Positions 1-11,076 of a stretch of DNA of 64,000 bases are shown piece after piece (within the stretch, counting starts at the first letter, position 1; the number at the start of each line of letters is the position of its first letter). Origin of the DNA: Euglena gracilis (Eukaryota; Euglenida; Euglenophyceae; Euglenales); the NCBI GenBank assembly GCA_039621445.1, contig CP154954.1:53171357-53235356 (forward strand). Reading direction: 5' to 3'. Both the position numbers and the translations under genes were made by a program. The notes under the pieces were generated by a model. It searched no databases and had not been told where the DNA came from. It saw nothing but the letters and a program-made list of their open reading frames with translations.

Positions 1-184
1 GGTCCCGCATCCGGCGGTGGGACGGGCTGAGGCTGGAGGCGCTGAGGACCTCCGAGTCCTGGCGGCCGGCCAGGGAGGAGTTGGGGCTGTTGTCCTTCCC
101 GTGCAGGGGCCCGCCGGCCGGCGCCCACAGTCCCGACCGGTTTGGTGTCGCGCTTGGCCAGGGGCAGGCTGGTCCGGACTTGAG
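1..184 (-). CDS. candidate tail exon with SSLSPSHRR motif, cut by window edge
   Basis: One minus frame reads GPLHGKDNSPNSSLAGRQDS, then EVLSASSLSPSHRRMRD and runs off the window. DSxxxSxASSLSP matches 480-635. The start is approximate. Confidence 0.38.
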
Positions 185-479
185 GAGCACCAGTCAGCGG
201 CTGGCAGAGTATTCAAAGAGCGAGGGGGAGGGGTCAGATACCCCTCCCCCGAACGAAAGGTTTTCCACTGCAAAACTCCAGAAAAAAAATTGGGGGGCTT
301 AAAAAAAGCCGAAATCGTGTTTTAACACATTTTTTTTTGAAAAATTGGCAAAAATACACCCAACATCTTCTCCGCCGCTTTGTGGCCGAGAAAGGTTTTT
401 TGGTTCCAGACAGCCGGAGGGTCCCAGAAGGGGACCCATTGGGTCAGAAGGGGAGGGGGTGGTCTGACCCCCCCCTGCG

Positions 480-635
480 GTGGGCTGTTGCGAGGCAGGC
501 GGGGCGGGGCCCTGGCCGAGTGGTGGGAGTGGGAGAAGAGGTTGTGCAGCTTCCGGCTGCGCGGGCTGAGGCTGCTGGCATCGCTCTGCGCGTCGGAGTC
601 CTTCTCGGGGGCGGGGTTCACAGTGAGCTCCTTCT
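480..635 (-). CDS. candidate tail exon with SSLSPRSRK motif
   Basis: After CTGCCAG the frame reads KELTVNPAPEKDSDAQSDAS, then SLSPRSRKLHNLFSHSHH. SSLSP recurs in the candidate at the window's left edge. No convincing donor was found, so the left end is approximate. Confidence 0.4.
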
Positions 636-951
636 CTGGCAGGGCGACACTGGCTCGGGGGGGGGGGGGTCATCAATCAGGGTTGTCGGTGTAGGGGGAA
701 GGTCCAACCTCAACAGTGCACACGCAAAGAGACACACGCACAGTCGTGCAGATAGTCAAGTCTACTCCTCGGAGACTGGAATTAACTGAGCACAGGATGG
801 ATGACCCAGAGAACGTGGCCGCGGCAATTGAATTCTGCAAATGGCGGAATTCCTTCCCTTCCAAGGTGGCCCCCTCATCCGAGGGTGTCAAACCCAAACA
901 TCCGCCCGAAAAAATACAAAGTTTCCCACCTCATTCCGGCCTTAACCCAAC

Positions 952-1127
952 CATTTCCCAGCTGGCCCAGGCGGCCCTGAGGGCCGGGGCCTTCCGCTCC
1001 GTCGGGCTGCCGTACATCACCGTCACGGGCGTCGGGCGCGGCATGGCGGCCGAGCTGGCGCTGGGGCTGCCCGCGGGGCTCACGGCGCTCAGCATCGGGC
1101 TCCCTGGCAGGGCCGTGTGCAGCGGCA
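952..1127 (-). CDS. candidate tail exon with ALPGSPML and SPTER motifs
   Basis: Between CCCCAG and ATG|GTTGGG the frame reads PLHTALPGSPMLSAVSPAGS, then PSASSAAMPRPTP and GSPTERKAPALRAAW. ALPGSPML is identical to the motif at 4538-4636. The donor GTTGGG is the one used by flippase exon E21. Confidence 0.45.
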
Positions 1128-2269
1128 CTGGGGCGTCCTTGCACAGGGCACACCGCCACATCCCAAAGAATAAAACGCCTGGGGTATCCTACTCCGAGGT
1201 CGAGGGCTGGAAGCCGTTGGGGAGGGGAGTACCTTGTTCGGGCAAACTGTTCACAATAATAATAATAAGAAGACCCCCAAAATGCAGAATTGTTCGTATT
1301 GGACATTTGATTTGACGTTGGTATTGCTTCAACTTCGTTGTAACAAATACATTGTCAAAATAGACTTTTTCGGAGGAAAGATCATGAGTTTCCACCGCGG
1401 TTGATTTCCTTCACGCCCAATGTGCTGATTATATTGGAAAAGGTTGTTTTTAAATGGTAAAACGGCATTCTCATGGGGTTTTATGGCATTTTTTTTTGTA
1501 TTTTCTATTGAAAACTTGTAACCCAGCTGGATGAGGGCTTTTGGATTTTGTGACCCCCCCGACCCCCACCTCACAAAGGGGGATCCAGCCAGGGGAGGAG
1601 CTGAGGAACCTCCTGCGTGATATTCTGGCCGCAAGAAGAAGTTCCAGGTGTTGGTTTTTCTCTTTTAAAAATGGCAACTAGATTGATATTTTGATACCAA
1701 ACTTCAAATTGGTTTACTACCCATTATTTATTAACCAACTGATGAAGTCCATCAGTGTGGTTGAGCTATCACAGACATTCAATACATTTTGTGATATGGC
1801 GTATTTACTTATTTGGAACAACCAATTATTTCCGAACCTTCCAGCACCAGAACCCTCCAGCCATGCCGAAAATTGTCTGGACCTAATTTTACTTTTGGCA
1901 TACCTTTGGGCAGTTCTCGGGGGATCGGTTGCACCCGGTCGGACCCACCCGGAAGTGGTGTTTTATTCGTTGAAGAAGGCCCCTAAGTGGGGGATCTCCA
2001 AGGTTGGATCAGAAGAGTGAGGGCGGAGTCCGGACCCCCCTGCAGTCAAAGAGGGGAAGGACCCCACCTAAACCCTGGACAACCCTCCTTCAATTGAACT
2101 GGAACCACCACTATTCAAACTTGGCTTGGTCCCTCGGAGATAGTGATGGGTGGTGGGTACGAACTTTTGAGGGGCAGAGCTTGGACCGTCAGGGAGGCAC
2201 TTATTAGGACACTGTGCACTGAAAAGTGACGTGCCAAACACGCCTGATAATGATAATAATTCTTTATTC

Positions 2270-2570
2270 AAAAATGTCCTAGACACGTTTGCCAAGGCAC
2301 GTCCGGCGCCAAAGGCGCCAGATGCCCAGAAAAGGCCATTCTTGGGGACTTTTCGGTCCCGGGGGGTCGGATCTGGGTGCCTTGGAGTGCCTGCCCAGGC
2401 AGGCACCCACCCCCCCTGGGGTGGGGTTGGGGGGGGCTTGTGGTATGAAGTGCCTGCCCATGGCAGGTACACTCCCCCCCCAGGGGGAGTCGGTTTTGGA
2501 CCCCCAGGCCCACCGACCAAAATAATTTTCCCTTGAAAATGACCATTCTTGGGCCCCGGCGCCAGCGGAG
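2270..2570. repeat. G/C-run palindromic block, possibly related to the element at 58478
   Basis: Contains GTGCCTGCCCAGGCAGGCAC, GGCGCCAAAGGCGCC and paired G and C runs like those inside 58478-58793. Termini and target duplication could not be defined. Confidence 0.35.
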
Positions 2571-2678
2571 TGTGCTGCAGCACAACTCACCCCAAAAACC
2601 TGACCCCCGAGGTGGTCGAAATTGCCCTACCCCCTGCCTGCCCACAGCACCCATCCCCCAGGGGGGGGGAGAATCCAC

Positions 2679-2804
2679 GCAGCTTTTTGGCTGCTGGCAA
2701 AAGGTTTGCACATGGCCTTGTGCTTCGAGCGGAAGATGGTCCTCGCCCCAACCACCTCCGAGCCCTGGCGCGGGGGCATCGCTGGACTCCCAGAGTGGCT
2801 CTGC
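2679..2804 (-). CDS. candidate tail exon with GSPAM and IFRSK motifs
   Basis: Between GTGTCAG and GC|GTGGAT the frame reads QSHSGSPAMPPRQGSEVVGA, then RTIFRSKHKAM. GSPAM and IFRSK echo GSPML and IFSRSK in neighbouring candidates. No domain is recognised. Confidence 0.38.
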
Positions 2805-3198
2805 CTGACACCTGCTCAAGGGTAGGGAGGACAGCAAGCCATCACCACTCACAGCGGCGCTTGACAGGAAAAAACCCTGTCCCGACCGATAACTGAAAAA
2901 TCCTCAAGAATAGGGCAAAAAGAACTTGCTCTCCTCGGCAAGGCTTTTCCCCCAATCCCCTGAAAATGGGTCAAAATCCGGAAAAAAACAATTTCTAGCA
3001 TCCAAAGACCATCGCCCGCCAAAACTTTTAAAACTTTAACCCTTTTAAAGCTTTCATTTTTGATCCCTGTTCAAGCCCTGGACCGTGGCCGCAGTTCGAT
3101 CTTTAAGAGGCAGTCCTGCGTGAAAAAAAAAATCCCCTGCATCCATCCCTTTTGGACCTCTGGGCATGGCCGATTTCTCACCTGCGTGTGGGTGCAGC

Positions 3199-3493
3199 CA
3201 GGGGTTTTTTTTAAAGACCAGGGGGGATGGGGGGGTCCCCCCCACCCACCCACAATTGGGGGGGCTGGCCATCTGTGGGGGGGGGGTCCCAGGGGACCCA
3301 CTCAATTTCCCCGAAAATGGCCAAAAAATGCGAAAATGCCAAAAATAGCACCTTTTTCAAAAAAAATTGGTGCCTTCAGTGCAGAAAAGTATATCCCACC
3401 CTCCTCCGGGGGACCCCCCTGAGGGGGGGGGGGGGTTCGGCCGGACCCACCCACCCCACCCCCCGGGGGTACACCACTAAAAAAAAACCCCTG
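3199..3493. mobile_element. hAT-like MITE with CAGGGGTTTTTTTT ends
   Basis: Inverted ends CAGGGGTTTTTTTT, with the 8-bp duplication GGTGCAGC at 3191-3198 and 3494-3501. The interior has G and C runs in inverted pairs and GGCCAAAAAATGC-type A-rich sequence. Related to 62946-63249. Confidence 0.88.
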
Positions 3494-4537
3494 GGTGCAG
3501 CTTCCTTGCGTTTCACTCCATTCTTTGGCCCAACGGCCCCATCGAGGATCAAGATTGGGGATTGGGCTGAAATTGTGTCGAGGGGTTTCACGGGCCATAG
3601 GTCACTCTGTTCCTGGCCTGCCAACCACACATCTCTCAAAGGACCCCGGGGGGGGGGGGGGGTTGCTGCCAGGCTTCTGCTTAAGGACCCCGGGGGGGGG
3701 GTCTGGCAAGCCAATTGGCTAGACACTGGAAAAAATGGACTAGCTAGACCCCCCTCCCCTGGGGGGGGGGGGGTCCGGGGGTCCCCCCAACTGGAAAAAT
3801 GAGGTTTTTAATAGGTTTTTGGCTGGTTTTGTTCCAAAAATTCCCTAAAATGGCCAAAAACGGGCATTTTGGGCCATTTTTGGGGGGTCCCAAAAAAATT
3901 ACGGCGCTTCGTGCCGGTCACTGGAAAAAAAAAATTCCACTAGCTAGCCCTGCTAGCAGACCCCCGGGGGGGGGGGTCTGCTAGAAATCCCACTAGCCAA
4001 ATTTGGACTAGCTGCAGTCCAGCCCCCTCGGGGGGGGGGGGGGGGGTACTGCAATCCCTGGTTGCTGGGCTCGGGCTAGAGATTTGGTGCCCCCTCCCCT
4101 GGGTGGGGGTGGGGGCTGAACCCTGGCTGGGCCTGAGCCGGGGCAGGCTAGGCTGAAATCAGGTGGTTGCTAAAAAAAATGACCTGCAAAACACAGTTTC
4201 AAAAAAAAAATATGCACTTGACAACCCCCCCCAAAAAAACACCAAAACCACCAAAACCACATTTTTGGCCATTTTTGGGCTGGACCCTCCAAAAAGGGGC
4301 TGGATAGCAGGGCTAGCAGCAACCCCCCCCCGGGGGGATGCTGCTGCGGCTGGGCTGGGCCAAAATCGGGGCTGGCTGCAGCCCCCCCCCAGAGGGGGGG
4401 TCTGCAAAACCTTAAGGAGATGCATGCTGCCAACACAAAATTCTGAACCACAAAACACGGCTGGGTGCCAGGGATGAGGCCACAAACTGACAAATGCTCA
4501 CTCAAACACACGACATCCGGAGAGCAAGCTGCCAGAC

Positions 4538-4636
4538 CTGGGGGAGGTGGTCAGCATGGGACTCCCTGGCAAGGCCCGGCAGCGGAACAAGGGGAAGGAG
4601 GGAAGGCAGTCCTCCTCCACCGGGGAAGGCCCTTGC
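4538..4636 (-). CDS. candidate tail exon with ALPGSPML motif
   Basis: Between TTTTAG and AG|GTCTGG the frame reads QGPSPVEEDCLPSFPLFRC, then RALPGSPMLTTSP. ALPGSPML recurs in the candidate exon at 952-1127. Its phase-2 end fits the candidate at 2679-2804. Confidence 0.42.
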
Positions 4637-5498
4637 CTAAAACAGAGCTGAAGTCTGAAAACCCGATTCGTGTGCGTGATTTTATATGACTTGCGTACAG
4701 ACAAAAATCCGGTATTCAACACTAGTGCACTGGGGAATGGACAAACACCCAATGTCATTCCGAAAAGGCACAAACCTGAAGTCCCAGAAGGACAAATATT
4801 TCATGACAATTTTCAAATTCAAGCTCTCTGAAAATACCATTCCAAATTCCTCTTCATGGACAAAACCTACCCACCCAGTGTCAGGCGTAGCTTAAGAACA
4901 TTTGATCTCATCACCCCCCCCCGGGGGGGCAGCCAGCCAGCAGCCATTTTCCGGCCAGCAACCATTTTGCCAACCCCAGACTTCCTCACCCCCCCCATCA
5001 ACGAAGTTCATCTGGACGGCAACGGATTTTTCCTTTTGGGGTGCAAAAATGGGCCAAAAATGGTCAAAAATTGGCGAAAATGGGTCGGAAAACGGCTGGC
5101 AAGGTTTGGGGTAAAAAAAAATCGGTTTTGTTCACATAATTGGCCATTTTTGCTGTAGAGGGGGGGGGGTCAGCCAGCAGAGTTTTTCCCGCCAGGCCAA
5201 ATTTTCCAGCATCTGATCTGGACCCCCCGGGGGGGGGTTGTTAAAAAAAAACCTGCTCGGGGTTCTCAGGACGACTGAATTGAAAGCAGTGCATCGTGGA
5301 CACCACATGACGGCGTTTCTCAACACCCAGTTTCGTGCAACCATGGCCTGAACCTTCCCCGAGGTTTCAGGGAAATTGCTCGCTTCAACTTTCTGCTTTT
5401 GCTTTGATTTGCCAGACGCATAACAGATTTCCGGGCTAGCTTCCCATCGCCCCCCCAGCAATCCTGACACCGCCAATCCCACCAATAACGGATGCCAC

Positions 5499-5758
5499 CG
5501 GCCTCGGCCCGGCCCTGGCCTTGGAGCGGGAGAAAATGTCCCTCACCCGCCGGCGGTTGGTGGGGCTCTGCGCCGTCACGCCGGTGTCCTCCCCGGCGGT
5601 GGGGTCCAGCCGGCCGGAGCTGGAGGCCCGCGGCAGGTCGCTCCCACGCCCACGCATGGCGGCAGGGCGAACCGCCTCCCCCCCCCCTGCCCCTTCCACT
5701 GTGCCTGGGAGCTGGAAGTGGTCGGGCAAGGTCTGGACGGTCAACATGGGAGACCACA
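5499..5758 (-). CDS. candidate tail exon, long, with SPMLT and GVTAxSPxNR motifs
   Basis: A 260-bp open stretch ending CCG|GTGGCA. It starts WSPMLTVQTLPDHFQLPG and later has SSSGRLDPTAGEDTGVTAQS, then PTNRRRVRDIFSRSK. GC content is far above the flanks. The acceptor (GCAAG|TG) is weak. It shares motifs with 6107-6192, 4538-4636 and 952-1127. Confidence 0.45.
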
Positions 5759-6106
5759 CTTGCCATTAATACATCTGTATAACCCCCCAATGGAAGCACG
5801 GGCCCGCTACAAGCGCAGGGTCCAAAAAAAAAGCACACCCCCCCCCCGCCGCTGAAGGCGGCGGTTTGCTACAAGCGCACCCCCATTTTGATGGGATTTC
5901 ACTGTGTGGTGAGTGGCCAGGTACCCCTTAAACTTTAAACCAGTGCTCTTTTGTGGGACCCCCTGCCTCCCCCGGGGGGGGGGGGAGGGTCCAGCGGACC
6001 CCTCCCCCCCCCCCCACAGGGAATCCAACTTTTGGAAAAGCCCTGGAGGGAGGGATGGGGGCTGGTGTTAGGAGCCCGTTCTGGCCCCGGACCCGGCCGC
6101 CCTCAC

Positions 6107-6192
6107 TGCAGTGAGCCCTGGATGGGGGACATCAGTTTGGCGAGGCGGTTCCTGGGGGACGCCGCCGTCACTCCTGCCGCCGAGCGCCCCTT
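6107..6192 (-). CDS. candidate tail exon with GVTAxSPxNR motif
   Basis: Between CGGTAG and CA|GTGAGG the frame reads KGRSAAGVTAASPRNRLAKL, then MSPIQGSL. GVTAASPRNR closely matches GVTAQSPTNR in the next candidate exon (5499-5758), which argues that both are real and related by duplication. Confidence 0.45.
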
Positions 6193-6438
6193 CTACCGTT
6201 TGCCTGGGGCCGGTGTCAGTGTATGGTCTGCCTCCAACCACCCGATCGGATGGGTGCCGCAGGGGTCCAGCTCATAAACTCACTGATCCGGGCAGGACTG
6301 ACCCACGTCAACCAACCTCCGGGGGAGGGGGGGTCCAGCAGCACGAACCCGGCCCACCCACTCTCAAAAACCCACCCAAGTCCACCCCACTGGGACGAGG
6401 TGCTAAATGAATCCATTGTCCAGCAACACGAGGAATAC

Positions 6439-6611
6439 CCCGGAGACGAGCCCTGAGTGGCTGTCCAGCCCAGTGGAAAAAGGGGCCTCGCCCAAATGCT
6501 GGTCCTGGGCCTTTGGCGAGGTGGACTCCGGGGACTCGTTTTCAACGGTGTCCCGGTGGAGGTGCAAGTGCTTGGCAAGCTTGGACATCGTCCACGAGAA
6601 AGCAAGGCCAA
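6439..6611 (-). CDS. candidate tail exon, Ser/Pro-rich
   Basis: Bounded by CTCCCAG and GG|GTATTC. The open frame includes SKLAKHLHLHRDTVENESPE, then STSPKAQ and GLDSHSGLVSG. It has no recognisable domain, but the GC-rich codon use and splice signals look exonic. It ends in phase 0, compatible with the candidate exon at 6107-6192. Confidence 0.4.
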
Positions 6612-9262
6612 CTGGGAGGGTGGGTGGAGGGCTTCATACGGATTGCATGGCAACCGTTTTCGGTACTTTCAGGGGAAAAAAGATTGGTGTGGGGGAGACC
6701 AGTCTGTAGCTCCCTGTTGCCTAAATGTACAACAGCTGATGAGCGGTGGGTGACACGCTGAATTCGACCAACCCTGGGGCCTCGGTGTGCCCTGAGCAGG
6801 GCTTGCCATATAATACCGGGGAGGGGGGTCCTCCCATCCCAGGGGTGCCCCCTACCCTTACCCCCACCCAGGGGAAGGGGTCCAGGGGACCCACTTTCTG
6901 GGGGTCAATATTGGGGTCAGAAAAAAATTCTGCGCTTCGCGCTGAGAAAAAAATGGCCAAAATGGCCAAAACCCCGCCTCTGGCAGCTCTTGAGGGTCCC
7001 CTACTGGGAGGCAGGGGGTCACGGGTACAGGCAGGAGGCGGACGCACCCATCCCACCCTCCTCCCGGGAGTCCAAAAAAAACCTGGCCCTGTGCGCCTGA
7101 CGCAGCAGGCACAAGGGGGGGGGGGAGTGCCCGCCTGATGGGCTGAAATCAGGACTAAAATTGGGCCTTTTCAGGCCTTCCGGTGCTTGGGCCGAGTGCC
7201 CAGGCACTTTGACCACTTGCCCTACTCCCCTTAGGGTTTTGGATCTGGGTGCCTTGGAGGGCCCCCACGCAGCCTTGTGTCTAACTTAACCCAAAACCCT
7301 GTTTCTAACATATGACACACGAGTCGCACGCCATGAGTATCAGAACAATCCTGCGATGGACCTGGGAGTTGGGGGACCGGCCCCACTTGCATTGGGAGGG
7401 GAGGCGGTTTAAACGGCAACCTCTTGGCACCTCGAGAAAGGCAAAAAGGTGGTTCCAATGACCTGGCACCTGTCAGGCTATTTGGGAGGGGCGCATCGCA
7501 TCACCGTCACCTTCGCTGTACCGGCTGGTGTGGCTTCTCTGCTGCATCTTGAAAGGTATTACAGAGAACTGCGTGCAATTTCTTTGTGCCATTGCTGCCT
7601 TTGGCAGGCCTCTGCAACCTCTGCTTTGGGCCCTGCACCGCTGTCTCAAATGGTACAAGAATGGCAGAAAGAAAAGACGTTGGGCACATTATTAGAAACC
7701 CAAAAATGAACAGCTGGTTGCTAATGTGTGGATGTGTGTTCATAATTAGAGAAAGCAAAAAAGACCGATGGATGCCCCCAATTTTCTATCGTCAAGAATC
7801 AGCCAGCAACCACCCGGCATTTTCAAGGCACAGACCAATGACATCACTCAGATCCAATGGAATGGCAGGGTGAGTGTAATAGGTCAGTCGTAGGGTAACG
7901 TCAAGGGCAGTTGGGTAGGGGAATGAGCAGCAATGGGTAGCAAGGAATGAGTACAACACGACTGTGCTGCCATCACCAGAATAAACCAAGCGCAGTGTGG
8001 GAAAACAACAACCCCCATTGCACCACAGCAGAGTGCCCTCTTTCAACAGGTCAGGGAAGAAGCTTGCCTTGCTTATGTCGTTCTGGGTCCATTCTTGCCA
8101 TGCTGCAGTGAATGGTTATGCACAAACTCGCTTTTGCTGATGGGAACGGAGGATGGCCGAAAAGACCAAAATTGCAGTTCGGATGATTGAAGAAAACGTG
8201 TGTCAACATTGAAAAATGCCAGATCAATTCAGCACAACAAGTACAATACCTCGGGTTTCCCATACCTTCCCCCCCCCAGCCCCCAGGTTATTGACCTGGG
8301 TCAAGTTGGGCCCAACCAGGGTGTCAACTTCGGGGGGGGGGGGGTCAGATCGGACCCGACAGCCCAGGGAGTCACTTTCCCGATACTTGGGTTCACGTGT
8401 CGCTGAACTGGATGAATTCTCGAGACACCTGTCACCATTGGAAATCACCTTGGGTGTGTGTTTTCATCACATTACTGTGTGTTTTCGACAGTTCCTAACC
8501 ACTTCATCAAAAGAAGAACACATTTCTGCGAGGAAAACATTCCTCGTGGTGCATCCCAAAAAAAGTTCCAGGGGGTCAGTTGGGCCCAATAGAGGAGGGG
8601 GTCGATTTTGGGGAGGGGGTCGAATTGGGCCAAAACCCCATGGGGTCAATAACCAGGGGGGATTACTCGGGAGGAAGGTATATCTGGATAAAAGACACAT
8701 GCCGGTCCACCCGAAAAAACCACTGAAAAAAATCAGCAATATTTTCCAAAGCTGTATTCATAATTATGGTGGTGAAGAATTTTTCATGACAATTTTTTTA
8801 AAAAGAATATTAGCTTTACAAAATAATTTGGTAATGAAGAATTTAGGTTCCTCCATCGCATCGGTGGGGGTTTCCAAATTTTAGGGGCGGCTTATACACT
8901 CGGTCACATGAATTATCACACCTCACTGGTTCAACAATTTTCATACCCCCAGAAATTTCCCTTTCTGTGTCGGTCCATTCCTGTCTGCCGCCGGTACCAT
9001 TGCCAACCATAAACCTGGGGGGAAAACAACCCACTGCAGTCTAGCATGGAGCACCAGTTCACGCAACAGCAAAACAAGGACAATGAAAGGAAGACAAAAA
9101 AAAACGACCCAAAAAGGTCAGGCAAAACAAAACAAGCAAATAGGCGGAGACCGGGCGTAACCTCGCCCCAGGACTTGTGCTCTGGATGTGGCACGGCGTT
9201 GGTGGCAGCCCACCAGAGCCAGGGGGGTGCGAATGGCGTGGCTGGCGGTGGGGGAGAGGGCT
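6612..9262. other. no supported gene
   Basis: Holds G/C-run foldback sequence at about 6810-7130 and again at about 8260-8660, with AT-rich unique sequence between. Short open frames on both strands have no conserved motif or good splice signals. I see no gene. Confidence 0.5.
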
Positions 9263-9397
9263 TCACTGGTTCGGGGTGACGGAGACGACGATCTCGTCCC
9301 GGGAGTCCCGGACGGACATGGAGTACGGTGCGCTGCTGGCCGTGCTGTTGCTGCGGTGCGGCCACCGGGAGGGCCGCAGGGCCTGCTGGCGGTGCAG
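9263..9397 (-). CDS. candidate C-terminal exon, Ser/Arg-rich
   Basis: After CTCCAG the frame reads LHRQQALRPSRWPHRSNSTA, then SSAPYSMSVRDSRDEIVVSV and a stop at 9263-9265. Polar and GC-rich, as expected of a flippase C-terminal tail. The stop overlaps a usable donor (CA|GTGAAG), so this may be the real C-terminus or an internal tail exon. No similarity beyond composition supports it. Confidence 0.4.
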   Translation of the reverse strand: MHRQQALRPSRWPHRSNSTASSAPYSMSVRDSRDEIVVSVTPNQ

Positions 9398-9515
9398 CTG
9401 GAGATCTGACAGGCGGAGGGGGGCGTCCCGGCCAAAAGTTGGGAGCCCGCGTGACTGCACCCTTTTGCACGCCGATCAACTCAGCATAAACCAACCATGG
9501 CATCATCACGCGGGA

Positions 9516-9675
9516 TCAATGATTTGGACCCACACGGAGCGGGTAGAAATAGTTTCAATGTCTCAAACACCTGGCCCTTGGGCCACACAATCCGGTCAAT
9601 GATTTGGACCCACACGGAGCGGGTAGAAATAGTTTCAATGTCTCAAACACCGGGCCCTTGGGCCACACAATCCAT
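9516..9675. repeat. two-copy tandem repeat of 80 bp
   Basis: Two units starting TCAATGATTTGGACCCACAC, nearly identical. The period is not a multiple of three. A minus-strand frame of about 150 codons covers the right-hand unit and extends to 10090, but it resembles nothing I recognise and is not called as a gene. Confidence 0.9.
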
Positions 9676-10952
9676 GTGTCCTTGCCGCGGATGTTTCTTT
9701 TGCCGAATTTGCCGAATTGCTTCGCGGAACGGGATGGAAATGCTGTTGTGCCACCCAAATGAAACGCATCGCTCGTTGGGAAGTAATTCTGCTCCACGAA
9801 GCGGCCCAAGGCTCCTTTCCAACAGTCTCTGAAAGGCAACCTACCAAATCCTGGTCAGCGTGTGTCCCATTCCCTGGCGGTCCAGCAACATTTTTTGATG
9901 GAGGTTGCAGGTTCATGCTGCACAAATGGAAGGGTATTCCATCAGGAGTAATACCCATCCTCACGCCAAGCGATCCCATCGTTTCGGCAGGTTTCTCGCT
10001 GCAAACGATCTCATTTGATGCTGGATTCAAATGATCAGCACTTGTGCCAACGTCCCAGCCACAAATAGGGTTTGAGTTTGATCCATGCAAGCTGTTCTCT
10101 TCAACCAGCCAAATGGCAGCACCAACAAATTCAAAGGCAAAAAAGCTCCTATGATGACCAGTTTATGATGCTGCATCGATTCATTCAATGTCATATCTTC
10201 AAAAAAAATATTGAATGTTCAATTTGATGGCTGTCATTCTAGAAGGATCGAAGGAGAAGGAGGAGAAGAGAATTTAAACTTCTGACGAGGAGTTGCAATG
10301 CCTTCGAAGGCGTGTTAAATCCCAGGGAAGCATCGGATGCATGCCATTATATTCTGTGATAATATTTGGGTGATAGCCTGAAGAATTGCCGTTCCAACTG
10401 GATCGCTCAGCTTGATAAAACACACGTGAGTGACAGAATTCAACCATTGTGGGGTTATGAATGGAAAAGAGCCCAAGTGCCAGGTCAGCATGGGGAACGC
10501 CGTCGCCAGGCCTACTTTTATGAGGAGGGGGAGGGGGATCCACTTCACCCACCCAGCTGGCCAGCAGCCCATTCCAGGGGACCCAGAAAAAATTGGGCAC
10601 CAGGAGTTCTGGGAATAACTTCTGGTGCAGGAGCCCAAAGGGGGGGGGCCTCCTCCCTGCCCCCATCCACCACCCTCCGCCAGGGTTCGATAAAGGGCAC
10701 GTGGGGGGTGAGTCGGGACAACCCCCTCGTCCAAGAGGGGGAGGGTGGGAGGACATTCCTCCCCTAAACAACAATGTAGGTGACCAATTTCTGGCCCATC
10801 CTGACTGGAATTCCCCCCCAAAGAGACAAAGATGCATATCTGGGCACTTTTTGGTCAAAATTTGTCAACAATGCAAACAAAAAAGGGGTGGGGGGTCCGG
10901 ACCCCCCCCCCGGGTGCAGGAGGGGGTGTCCCCCCACGTAAACCCCGTAAAC
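9676..10952. other. no supported gene; one possible small exon
   Basis: At about 10470-10520 on the minus strand, after AAAGTAG, the frame reads LATAFPMLTWHLG, echoing the SPMLT motif of the candidate tail exons. This is too little to call. G/C-run sequence follows at 10540-11000. Confidence 0.4.
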
Positions 10953-11076
10953 CCTTTTTATATCGAATCCTGCCCTCCTCCCCAGAGGGGAGGGGGTCCG
11001 CCGATCAAAAAGTAGCCTGGCCATCACCACCAACAGGAGCAGCTGAAGCAAGAAGAAATCTGGCTCCACCAACAGG
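10953..11076 (-). CDS. P4-ATPase exon E26 (M10)
   Basis: After a strong acceptor (CTCTTTTTCCAG) the frame set by E25 reads [20 protein letters not shown], then [10 protein letters not shown]. This matches the last helix of flippases, including the Pro and aromatic pair at its start and basic residues after it. The donor is uncertain (AGG|GTTTAC or the next GTTTAC six bases on). Only the left contig covers it. Confidence 0.75.
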
